Under the pieces are notes generated by a model. The model was not told where the DNA came from and did no database searches. It was given only the letters and a program-made list of their open reading frames with translations. DNA of 64,000 nucleotides. Origin: Clavelina lepadiformis. Its lineage: Eukaryota; Chordata; Ascidiacea; Aplousobranchia; Clavelinidae. The position numbers and the translations under genes are program-made. The DNA lies in assembly GCF_947623445.1 (NCBI RefSeq), contig NC_135242.1, forward strand, positions 7,998,001 through 8,062,000. The letters run 5' to 3'. Positions 38,438 through 49,600 of the stretch are shown one piece after another (the first letter of the stretch is position 1; each line of letters opens with the position of its first letter).

Positions 38438-40910
38438 ATCTAGCTAGAGGTAATAAATCTTTCCAGCCAGGTTTCGCTTCGAAACGCATTAGAAGAAGGG
38501 AATAGAAACGAGACAAGTCATAAGTTTCGTCATGTTACGTCAAGCTGCTTGGCAGATGAAGACGCCAAGAGCAAATATGTGTGAGTGAGCGCGGTGATGC
38601 GGTCGGCGTGGACAGTAACCAAGCGACGTCGGCGTGATGTTGATTCGATTTGTGTTGTAATCCTCCGTCATTGCATTTTTGAAAATTTGTGCTTGGCGTT
38701 GGTATTGCGTCGAGTAAAAAATTATACAATAAGTAGAAAAAGTTACAATCAAATTATGAAAATTTTCATTTATGCCCGATTTTGAACTGTTATTATTAGA
38801 TCACTTGGTCTAATGTAAGTGTCTGTCCTTGTTTGAGTCGGGAGTAAATAGATGAATAATTAATCGAACAAAGTTTCATTGCTGTATCGTAAATACTTTT
38901 CAAGTAACGTTAAAATAAAAACTGGGAATGTAGAGGTGATTTCCTATAGTTATGGTCACGTGACAAAACAATATTTTTTCTTTTCTATAACAACGATAAT
39001 TATTTCCACGATGTTTAAAAAAATTATCTCGACGCCACAAAACGTTATGCAAGAAAACATGAAATTTTTGGCGTTGACAAAACATTCCTCATAAATTGCC
39101 CTATATCTCCTTATTATGTGATCGACATTAAAGTGGTGTGTTGGGGGAGCAAGTAGCTTTAAAACAAGACGAGAAAAGATAAAGGAGACATTAACCGTCC
39201 AAAAGTACTAAAATTTGAAAGTTTTTGACGATTTCTCCAAAAAGTATTCTCCTGATCACGCTCATACACGAACTTGACTGAGATTTAATTAAACCTCACC
39301 CACATACCACATTTCAAGAACGTCCGATGTTATTTACGCCAGTTACCGCACCAAACATGCAAAATGAGAAGACGAAGAAGAAGAATAATGCGTAAAACAA
39401 TAGGTATCGAAATTTTCGATTTCAATCTTTAAAAATAATCCGAAAAGCAAAAACAACATGTATCGAAATCATAGATTTCGATTCATAACAAATATATTGT
39501 AGTATCTAATTATCTATGCGTTTGTGCATATTATTATAATTTGCCCTTGTTCCTACGGAATTTTTGTGCAGATCTAATGATATTATAATGTTATTACTTA
39601 TTAGTGTTTCTATTTCGCGTGTTTAACAACAAGTGCTGTGATATATTTTGGTCGTGTTTAGTATAGGGCATAGGCGACCCGGTTTCTCACATGCTTCAGT
39701 TTCGATGACTTCCCAATAACGTCAATCGTCACTAAGGCGTTCAATGCATAAGTTCGCATTAGTTCAATTCTGGCATTAACAGTCTACTGAACGCATCTCT
39801 ATTGTGTGCTCTGAAAGCAATAGCCGTTTCGTTGTGAATCAATAATTAATATAACGTTATTCAAAAACATTGTCAGTTTGGTCATTGCATTGTGATGTTC
39901 AAATAGTCTATCAATGGTTAACGAACGCGCATATCAATGGAGTCAGATTAACGAACTATTGATCAAGCAATAATTAATAACAATCAATCAACCTAGTAAG
40001 AACACTGTTTAGTTGACACACGTTGTCGGTGTAAGAAAAAAAAACAAGTAATACAAATAAATTTGTGATAAAAACAATCAGCTAAAAGAAATTGTACATT
40101 TGTATCATGAAATTTGAGAAACCTTTATTGTTTTTATCTTTATCCATTTTCATTATCCCAGAAATATTGCATTTATGCAAACATGCGTACAGTAGGTTGT
40201 TATGATTTAATGGCAATTGTTGCTATGCTTACGAACCAAGCTACAGGCTACTTGTAGTCACAGACGTTAGCCTGAGTCTCAATAGCGGAAATGTACTGTG
40301 TGAAACTAAAGAATAAATTTGTTCACCTTACGATGTAATGGTGTCTTCGGTTAGAATGAATATTAATGTTAGAATTCTGAATTTTTTGGAAGTCAAGACT
40401 CAGATTTAAAAGCGCAGCTGAATTTAGTTTACAGGAACTCAAGAGTCAAGTTGTATAGCCAGTTCTTTCTTAAGTTCATAAGCTAGCCTATAACCTACCT
40501 GAGTTTTTACCGATCTGACGGCGCGGTTTTATTAAATCTATTAAGAAACAATGACATTATACTGTTAGAAAGGGCTGAAACCAATCGAATAACATAGGGC
40601 TATAATCGACCTTCAGATCTTTGACCAGAAAATAACGATATTAAAGACTAGGCTAGGCTTATATAGGCTATTGGGCTGTAAAATACCATGAATAGGCTAT
40701 TTAGAACGGCTGAAAATTATGAAATCAAAGGGTTAAAAACGAATGTTTACAGTAGAGCTGTAACTGGGACTGTAGGACTGAAATAGATTGCATTGATTTG
40801 GGCTGAAAGCAGATAGATTGGAAATAGCTAAACAACTAGGCTATGGTATGATAATTTTTATTCTCGGATTTAGAACTGTTCACCAGTATTCTATATTCAA
40901 GGCTAATACA

Positions 40911-41001
40911 CAAGTGCACAACCACAGGATGCCTTTGTATACAATACCGAAGGTATTAAACTTGTGACATCATCTGGTTGTGCACTTGTATACTAGAACC
41001 C
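40911..41001. repeat. Dispersed repeat family C, copy 3
   Basis: The clearest copy: AAGTGCACAACCACAGGATG on the left and TCTGGTTGTGCACTTG on the right form a 13-base perfect inverted pair around CTTTGTATAC and GTGACATCAT. TAGAACTGTTCACCAG just upstream (40870) also occurs at 10740. Confidence 0.55.
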
Positions 41002-41512
41002 TATATTCTATACCAGTGTACCACTATATTCAGCAGCCCATATGGACTGAAAAATAAAAAAATATGACAACATTGAAAAGGTGCTAAACGATTTGTAGCT
41101 CACTTATCATTATGAATAACTGTAACTTCATGTATGCATGCACAATTGCACATAAGCTAATTGGTAAATGCACTCATAGGAGCATGCATCCAAGCATGAG
41201 CAGGTTGAACCCACATGCATTCAGGCATGTACCAGTATGTAAACGATAAAGTGTATTGCCAACAACAACTTCACCATTTTAGAATGGACTGGTAACTCAC
41301 CAGATCCTATTCCAATTGACAATTTGTTGACTATAATCAAAACGTGACTTTGTAAACGGAACATGACTGTACTACCACAAACAAGCTGATTAAGGCTATT
41401 AATTTAATACGATACAGAGATGAAGAAATCACCAAAACTTACCAAAAACTAGTAGAATCTGTGCCTAAAAGTGTTAGACAAATTTTCAAGAACAAACGAA
41501 GCCATATGAAAT

Positions 41513-41562
41513 ATTTTCTAATGTTGAATATTTTCTAATGTTGAATATTTTCTAATGTTCTA
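41513..41562. repeat. Tandem repeat, 17-base unit, about three copies
   Basis: The unit TGAATATTTTCTAATGT repeats head to tail almost without change. Confidence 0.75.
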
Positions 41563-42061
41563 ATAAAAATTGAAAAGTCATTTAATTCATTCAGTATTGT
41601 AAGCCTAGTTATTTGCAGCCCTATCCAACCTTCTCAAACTGTCAAGCTTATTTATTCTTATCTTAGTTTTTTTCAGTCCTTTTCAATCTTTTTGTTTTTG
41701 GCCCTACTCATTATAGTCATTTGCAACATTACTCAGTATAATCATATTAGCTTTAATCATTGTGGAGTGTTTGTGGATAAAATATTCTGGTTAAAAGTTT
41801 GCTATAACTTCAAAAATAAATTTTTTTTTTTCAAAGCAATGCATTCTTTGTTTTATTTTTAACTTTTGTCAAAGTACGAATTTTTTCTAAAATCCACAGT
41901 GCATATGCATAATAATCAGTTGTTTCAAATATAAAAAAAATTCCTCAACAATGTTAATTAATGATACAGTACTTCCTCGATTATCCGGTCAAGTTGGGTC
42001 AATATTTTCAAAAATCTGACCGGATAAGCAAAAAAAACGGATAATTGAATTTGTATTTTTA

Positions 42062-42320
42062 CCGAGCACGCACGCAAATCGCCGCCATGGGCCTGACACC
42101 CGCTATGGGACGATCAGATCGATCAGAAGGACGCGGGCGATCCGCGACGCGCGCAAGACGAATTCTATACGCCACAATTCCGGAGCGCTCCAAAAGCGAC
42201 CGGATTCGGCGATGGGCTCATCCCGCTTCACTCGCCGTTACTGAGGGAATCCTCGTTAGTTTCTTTTCCTCTGCTTAGTAATATGCTTAAATTCAGCGGG
42301 TAGTCTCGTCCGACCTCAGG
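42062..42320 (-). rRNA. 28S rRNA, 5' fragment (in transposon)
   Basis: Minus strand reads ACCCGCTGAATTTAAGCATA, the hallmark start of large-subunit rRNA, then AGGAAAAGAAACTAACGAGG and CAGTAACGGCGAGTGAAGCG. About 260 bases are kept; the copy stops in the first variable domain. Partial, so not a functional gene here. Confidence 0.88.
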
Positions 42321-42540
42321 CCGAAATGTAAGAGACGTCACACGTGCCTAGGATCGACGACGTTCGCGATCGATCGCGGCGACTTGGCGAAACGAGGACA
42401 CCTCTTCGAGGTCGATCCGTCGCCGCCGCGCTCTCCGATCGCGTGCCGGACCCTTGCTGACTTCGACGGGACGGCGGAGACACAGGTCTCCGTTCGACTC
42501 CGCATTCGCCCGGGCGACGGGCGCGCCGGGATTGCTTTTC
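42321..42540 (-). other. ITS2 (in transposon)
   Basis: GC-rich spacer between the 5.8S and 28S pieces, in the right order and orientation. No coding meaning, although several long frames cross it. Confidence 0.75.
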
Positions 42541-42690
42541 AAACGACCCTGAGGCGGGCGTGGTCCCGGGATTAACCCGAGGCCACAATTCGCGTTCAGA
42601 ACGTCGATGCTCAATGTATCCTGCAATTCACGCAGCTAGCTGCGTCCTTCATCGACTCGCGAGCCGAGTGATCCACCGCCAAGAGCCATC
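42541..42690 (-). rRNA. 5.8S rRNA copy (in transposon)
   Basis: Minus strand contains GGCGGTGGATCACTCGGCTC, GTCGATGAAGGACGCAGCTA and TTGAGCATCGACG, all diagnostic of 5.8S. Compared with the usual animal order GAATTAATGTGAATTGCAG, this copy reads only GAATTGCAG, so about 10 bases between two GAATT repeats are missing. That suggests a pseudogene copy. Ends are approximate. Confidence 0.88.
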
Positions 42691-42918
42691 ATCGTTTATC
42701 GTTTCAGCTTCTACGAAGCAGTCACAGGTTTGAATGTGAGCGCCGAGCGGACGATCTGACGACCGTCATTTGAAACCGCGGGGGTACTCGACGCCCGTGA
42801 AAGACTTGTGCCTTGTCGAGCGCCTCAACGGGCGCGTCTTGACCTCGACAAGCGCGAGAGGCGGCCGGTTTCCCGGCAAAGCCGCCGCAGCTCGAGCGGG
42901 AGCCTCCGTTCGTTTCGA

Positions 42919-42919
<1 letters not shown>
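42691..42919 (-). other. ITS1 (in transposon)
   Basis: GC-rich spacer between the 18S and 5.8S pieces, in natural order. It contains GCGCCTCAACGGGCGCGTC-like stem sequences. Confidence 0.75.
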
Positions 42920-42976
<57 letters not shown>

Positions 42977-43085
42977 AATGATCAAGTTAGATCGTCTTTT
43001 CGGACACCGGTTCGGCCGTTGCCAGCCGCTCCGGGTCCAATCGGAGGACCTCACTAAACCATTCAATCGGTAGTAGCTACGGCGG
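42920..43085 (-). rRNA. 18S rRNA, 3' fragment (in transposon)
   Basis: Minus strand ends GTAACAAGGTTTCCGTAGGT and GAACCTGCGGAAGGATCATT, the universal 3' end of small-subunit rRNA. Upstream is CTACCGATTGAATGGTTTAG. Similarity is lost just before the expected GCCCGTCG block, which marks the capture edge near 43075-43085. Confidence 0.9.
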
Positions 43086-43616
43086 CGGTTCAACGTCAAT
43101 TGAAAAATAAAAACCAGAGTAATCTCACGCATATGATAGTTGCAAGTGCAATCATGCGAAGTAAAACGACCTCCCAAAGTCATTGATCACTCGGCCGGAT
43201 AATCGAATGCCGGTTAAACGAGGAACGGATAATCGAGGAAAAACTGTACTTTGCATTTCTTGCTTTCCGCAGTATGGCATTCCTAAGGTCCCTCTTTTTT
43301 TTCTTCTTGTAAATTAGTGTTGCTTCTCTGTCAAAACTGTCAAAGAACTTTTTATTTTTGCTAGTGGTGAAATTAGTCATGGTGCATAATTGCATGACAA
43401 GCCATGTCATTCCAATTATGTCCAGGTTTTATGGAATTAATAAATATAATTAATCAATATTCTTATAAAGTGGTAAATTACACAATTTTTGTGAAATTTT
43501 GAAGATATTTGGCCCTTTGGCCTCCATAAATTTGTACATACCCTAAACTACAATGTTGAGAACATGTCATATATTGGCACACTGAACTTTTTCTGAATAT
43601 CAACAAAAGCTTGAGA

Positions 43617-46600
43617 ATGCCTTCGATTAGTCCAGACCAACAAGAAAAAGATGACAAGAACTTGTTTCTACGATTAAACACTTCAACTACTCGTTACACA
43701 AAGAGTGCTAAAACCTTTTCCACATACGAAATTTTTACAAAGTTGAAAGATGTTGAAGATGAGCCTGTGTTGTTCGGAACATTCACTTGGCCTTCTGGTG
43801 CAACGTATGAAGGTGAATTCTCTGACGGATGCAGAAATGGACAAGGAAAGCAAACCTGGCAAGATGGATCTGTATATGAAGGGTTGTTCTATAATGACAT
43901 GCGTCATGGAAATGGAGTGCACAAATGGGTTTCTGGAGAAGTATGATATTTTTTGTTTTTCTAAAATATTTTAAGTCCTTTATTATTTTAAATTATTTCA
44001 GCTTACCTATTTCTTACCTTATCACTGTGTATCACTATTTTTTTCAATTACTGGTGCTCTGATTAATGTTGTTATTACGTTCTAATTTTGCTTAAAAGCC
44101 ATAAGAGATATCTTACTGCGTTGTTTGTTGCTATTTTTAAATTTTCAGCTACGGTTATGCTTAATCAGTTTTCCGTTTCTCTGTGAACAACAGTTGTGAT
44201 TTAATGATATTAAATCATTTGCGATTGATGTAGTTCTATTAATAATGCCTATTAATAAATGACTTCGTAAATTATTTAATCTACCAACAGTAATATTTTA
44301 ACAGTTTTTAATAATATTTTAGGTTTATGAAGGGCAGTTCTATAAAGACCATCGCCACGGTTCAGGAAAATACATTTGGCCTAATGGAACAAAATATTTT
44401 GGGACATTTTACTTGGATAGAAAAGAAGGTTATGGAAAATTTATTTTTTCAAACGGTGATGAGTTTCAGGGCCTCTATAAAGCAGACGAGAGATTTGGTC
44501 CAGGTGTGATGAAGTATACAAATACAAAACAAGGAATAGATGTCGGAATTTGGCATCGGGAGAAACTCTTTAAGATCTGTGAATCCATCGAAAACACATT
44601 TACCATGAAAGACCATGAAGAGTATGAATACTTCCCCGAGCAACACCTGGCTCGGATAGATTTAAGCTCGGAAGCAGATAATCAAATCCACAAAATGATG
44701 GGTAAAGACAGCGACCTGTTTACATTTCTTTCAAATGATTGTAAATCGTTGTTGTTTGCGGAAAACACTGCCTTACCACCAGGAATAGAAACTTATTCTA
44801 AAGATTTTGAGCATTTACCTTTGACTATAAAACATAAAGAAGATTTAGATAAAGTCTTCTATGGCACTGATTATGAATTAATCAAAGGCGACACATTGTC
44901 ATTTCTGATAGCTACTAACAACACTCCTTTGATGATGGATATTCAAAAACATGTACGTCTTCCAAAAACTTTTAGTAGTATATATTTCAACAACTTATTA
45001 ATGAATAAGTGTTAAATGAATAAAAAAATAATAAATTAAATAAGTGAACTAAAATTTGTTTGCAGTTTGCACCTATAATAAAGTAAGACTATGATATTTT
45101 GGACATTTTTCGTACTCAGCAAAAGGAGAAATTTTCTTGATAAAAGTTTTAATTCTCCTGATATGTAAAGATATTACATTTAGATAATATGTGTATATCT
45201 GTTAGATCTACAGATACCGACATGCTGCTAGTGAGGTGTCCTTTGATGTGAACCCTACAACTAACTGCCCTGACATAAAAAAGAAGTCCCAGTTGGGCTA
45301 CTTGGGAAATATTTCTAAAACTTTTATTGAAAAGGCTACCGTTGGTGATATTAGAATGGTCTACTCTATTCTAAAATCTGGTTTAGTGGATCCAAATGTG
45401 TCCGACTGTCATGGTAACACCGCCTTGATTGGCGCTGCCATGCACTGCCATGACGAAGTTGTCAATTTACTCTTAGATATGGGTGCTAATGTCAATCAGG
45501 TAAAATTCTTTTGACCATTCACTTTGTAATCATAAATCCGTCAAATGTTTCTAATAAAATTGTTATTGGAATTTTTCTGCTTGCTAGTTTTAATTTGGAA
45601 ATTTTCATCATAAATTGAAAACATTAACTTGTCTTTATATCATAGCGTTTTTTACATTCTTAAATCCAACTTATAATCGCATGCAACTTAAAAATTTTCA
45701 AAAGCATTGTAGATGTGTTTTGTTCATTTCAAGGTCAATGATGAAGGCGTGTCAGCACTTACAGCATGTCATATATTTTATTACCCTGTTGACCATTTTA
45801 AGTCCAACATTGCAGAGGATTCCATACACAGATTTCGAAATAAAGACAAAACAGGAAAGAGAAAAGGGAGAAAGCAAAGGCGTGCAAGTGTTCAGTTAGG
45901 ATCAAGAGTAAGAAATTCATCCAATAAACAGACATAGTATATTACTAGTACTTAACTTTTACATTGCTTAAGCTTATATATTTTGCATTTTTCAGCGATC
46001 CTTTAGTCCCATTCGGAGGAGTTTAAGCCCAGGAAGAAGATCTTCACTTCCAACTTCGGATTTAACTAAAAACCGAAAAGGGCAATACAATGATAGCAAT
46101 GTGTTGCTACTTTTACGAGAAAAATTGACAAGTCCTATAAATCAAAAGGGTGACATTGAGACATGCAAAAGTGACATAAGGTGCTGTTGTAAAAGTCTTT
46201 AACCCATTAAGTTTATTTGCATCAAAGCATGTTCTTGTTGTTAGCGTATATAATTCTCTGATTGTAAAGGATAATGAAGGCTCACAGAAATATGATATCT
46301 ACAAAATCTCGAGCTCAATCTGCTGAAGCGAAAAGTCACCAACAGTTCGAAGAAGAACTTGATGATAGTGCTACTGCTACAACAGACACTGAAGCAAGAT
46401 CTTCAACTGCTGGTAATATATGTTTTTAGTCGTGTTTTGAACAAGTTCTTTAAAAATAACAAATTTGAAATCTAATCATGATACAAACAAAACAATGGTT
46501 TCAGAAAGACCAACATTTGATTCAAATGAAAACATGATGCAATATGATTTTGATGTTCCTGATGACCTGATTGAGAGAACTGCTACTTTACTCAGCTTAA

Positions 46601-49600
46601 ATCAAAAAGCAGTGAGTGGAGTTTCAACACGTGATGGGAAGGCCATTAAGTTAGGCACTGCAGGAGCGTTAGCCGTATGGAAAGCAGAGTAGGTTTGCTT
46701 TATTGTACAAATTTGTATTTATATCACTGTCTGTTTTTGATGGTTGATTTAAAATATATTTAGTTAAGCAATGCAAATTTAGATGACATAAAACTCTAGT
46801 GTTTGTTAATTTCAGGCATGTTCGTCTCCAATTTATGATTGAGTTGCTTTTACAAAGAGGAGCAAATCCCGATATAGGAACAGTGCCATTTCCATTGTTG
46901 TTCTTTGCTGTGAAAGCTGGAGATGTAGATGCTGTAAAATTGTTGCTAGAAAGAGGAGCATCCACAGAACATCGCCTATCAGGACAGGTGGATTTTTTCT
47001 GTTACAAGTACAGTATCAAATCCTGTTATATGTGGCTATGCCCAATAGTTTCTAATTGCGATGAACATTGTATAATATTGCTGTAAAAATTCAAACCTTG
47101 AACCTTTGTTAGATTTTTTTGCAATGATTTATGTTACTGGAATGTCTTACACGGATATGTTTTGAATAACATTATTATAGTGATCAAAATATCTCAATAT
47201 TTTTAAACGGCTTTGTAATGAGCGAATTTTCAACACTAAATTTGCTGTTGCAAACAGTAAAATACTTTTTTAATATTTTTAGCTTGGCGGTCTTACAGTT
47301 TTGCACATTGCAAGTGGAATTAAATGTCCTGAAGGTGTCAAAATTGTTGAATTACTTCTCAGCGCAAATGCTAATCCGAACACTGCAGCTCTTGATGAAG
47401 GGTTTATGTTATCAGATGGGGACACAAGTGTTGTAAGTTTAAATTCCAGTAATTCAAGTAACAATATGTTGGCAAATAAAAATAAGATACCACAGCTGTG
47501 TCCAAACTGTTTAGTTTCATTCAACCATTTAGTGTTTTTGTGAAATACTAGCGTGTTTTGTTTTGACTTTTGGATTGTGGAGGTATCAACAGTTGTATCA
47601 TCAAACATCAGCCACCTTGTGATGTTTTGAAAGTATGATCAAAGTGGAACGCTTGTTTCAACAATAGTTCTTTATTACAGCATGTCATGGTTCACAAACT
47701 CTTTTTGTTTTGTAAATGACTACACATCTAGGTTATTGTAATAAAAGCGTCAGGGGTAAACTACTCTGTTTGCTCGGTTTGTTTGTTGTTAATATGGTAT
47801 TTCAGGTTTTTGCTGTCCTCTTAAAGTTTGCACCGAATACACGCACACCTAAACCAGAAATATTTAACAATTTTTTTTGTGCTTAATATAAATCACTTCT
47901 AGTTCGACAAAATAGAAAACAATAATAAAATAACCTCTGTTATAATTATTAATATTCCGTAGTACGTTTTATATAGTTTTGTGAGAAGACTTTTATGTCT
48001 GGTTTGTTTTAAAATCAAGAAAAATTGTTGTTATTATATTGAGGAAGTAATAGTTTTAGTTATGTTTTGTTTTTTGATTTGGTAGAGCGAATACTCAGAA
48101 AAAAGTACACAAAGTTCAAGGCGGAAAGAAACTCCAACACAGTGGGTAACGGAGGGGTTGAACTTTGTCGATGAAAGTGGTCGCACTCCACTGCACATTG
48201 CTTGTGAAAGGGATGATAATTATAAGGTGCGATTGGACAAGTTTTACTAAACAATTGAAAGTAGATAGAATTGCCAACCCCCATTTCCATTATATAGGTT
48301 GTCTTGTTTTAGACAGGTTTGTCACCATCACTATTCCTTATAAGATTTATCGTTCATCATCACTATAATCATCATTTATTACTATAATTTAAAGGTTTAA
48401 AGCCATCATGACAATTCACTGCCTTCATTTAACCTTCGAAATATTTGCAGCTAATAAGCACATTTATGTATTTCAGTATGCAAGAGATATTGTCCATTTA
48501 TTATTGGATAATGGCGCTAACCCCGACGTGATATGGAAAGGGCATTCTCCACTTTCACTTGCTGTGTATTCCGGAAATGATCTAGTGAGTAACTTTTCTT
48601 ACAAATACTAAACGTCCTTTTCTCTAATTGTAACATGTAAATGAAATATTTCCTTTAGAGTATTGATGAATTACTCCGTTATAACGCTGATGCTAGTCTA
48701 CCCTTGACAAGGAACGTTGGAAGCGTGTTGTGTGTTGCTGTTAATCCCAAATATGAAAAAAGAAGAACACCAGAGGAAAGAATTAAGCTGGTAAGCTTTG
48801 TCTGGTATAAGGTAAACGTAGAAAACGATGTACAGAATTATCCAACTTCCTTCCTTTGATGTCATTAGTATTCTATAAGTTTATGTAACTGCATAATAAT
48901 CTTACCAGAGATTGATTATAATGTATGTAACTTTGTAGATTGATAAACTTGTGGCTGCTGGTGCAAATATTTTGGCTCCGATAACGTTTGGAGTGAAGAA
49001 GTTGTCAGGCACCGTTGTTGATTATGCTCATTGGATGTTTTACCAGGATCTAAGGATTTCCCACACGCCATACCATGCCCTCAATTTAAAAGTTAGTTCA
49101 GACTCTTTTAATCTCTTGCTACGGATATTTTATTCATGGCAGTGCCATGTTATCCTTACAGAAAGTAAAAGCACATTTGACTACTTTTTTTGTTAAGTGA
49201 TTATTGTAGCGAAGCAATTTTTAGGAACGTGAGACATACACGGCTCGAAAAAGACTTCTGGCGCACCTGGGGTCACTTTTACGTGATGCGGCTGTCAATG
49301 TAGAACGAGAACGATTGATCCAGGAGGGTCAACTTGGCATACGAAGTGAGTTACAATAACCACTAGCAGACTAGCTGGTATTTTTTAGTCGTGTTATGTA
49401 CGAACACAACCTTCAGTGAAAGCAGTGAAAGAGAGACTTGAGTTGCGCAGAATACAATTAGAAAGATTTGTTTTTAAAGTATTTTAAGGTTATTCTCATA
49501 TCAGATTTAAATATTAACTATAACGAAGTTTAGCCAGTTTAATGTGATTTATGGGCAGCTAAGAGCATCATTTTTAACCGCTGGAAAGAGGAAGATATTA

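Larger units (their letters stand above)
38438..41966. other. Gene-free stretch
   Basis: No coding exon seen on either strand. 40560-40850 has many loose repeats of GGGCTGAAA or GGCTGTAAA. A family C copy lies at 40911-41001. A 17-base tandem repeat lies near 41513-41562. The rest is AT-rich. Confidence 0.5.
41967..43246. mobile_element. Pogo-type element carrying ribosomal DNA
   Basis: A 1280-base element with TA at both sides (41965-41966 and 43247-43248). The left end reads CAGTACTTCCTCGATTATCC; inverted, the right end reads CAGTTTTTCCTCGATTATCC, and both then continue with G. Subterminal GATAA/TTATC motifs repeat in both arms (41998-42050 and 43190-43235). Between the arms, about 42062-43085, lies a GC-rich stretch that is one continuous, inverted piece of the rRNA transcription unit (18S end to 28S start). 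No transposase is present, so it must move, if at all, by borrowing one. It ends 370 bases before the ANKMY1 start codon. Confidence 0.85.

Noticed and set aside
42045-43057. Several long frames with Arg, Pro and Ala-rich translations
   Set aside because: They come from GC-rich rDNA (28S, ITS2, 5.8S, ITS1, 18S) and are not protein genes.
41967-43246. A working rRNA gene or array edge
   Set aside because: Only the ends of 18S and 28S are present, 5.8S has a deletion, and the piece is enclosed by transposon ends. It is a captured fragment.
44953-45015. Extension of ANKMY1 exon 2 to the stop at 45015
   Set aside because: A GTACGT donor at 44953 and an in-frame acceptor at 45205 continue the protein into ankyrin repeats, so the extension is intron.
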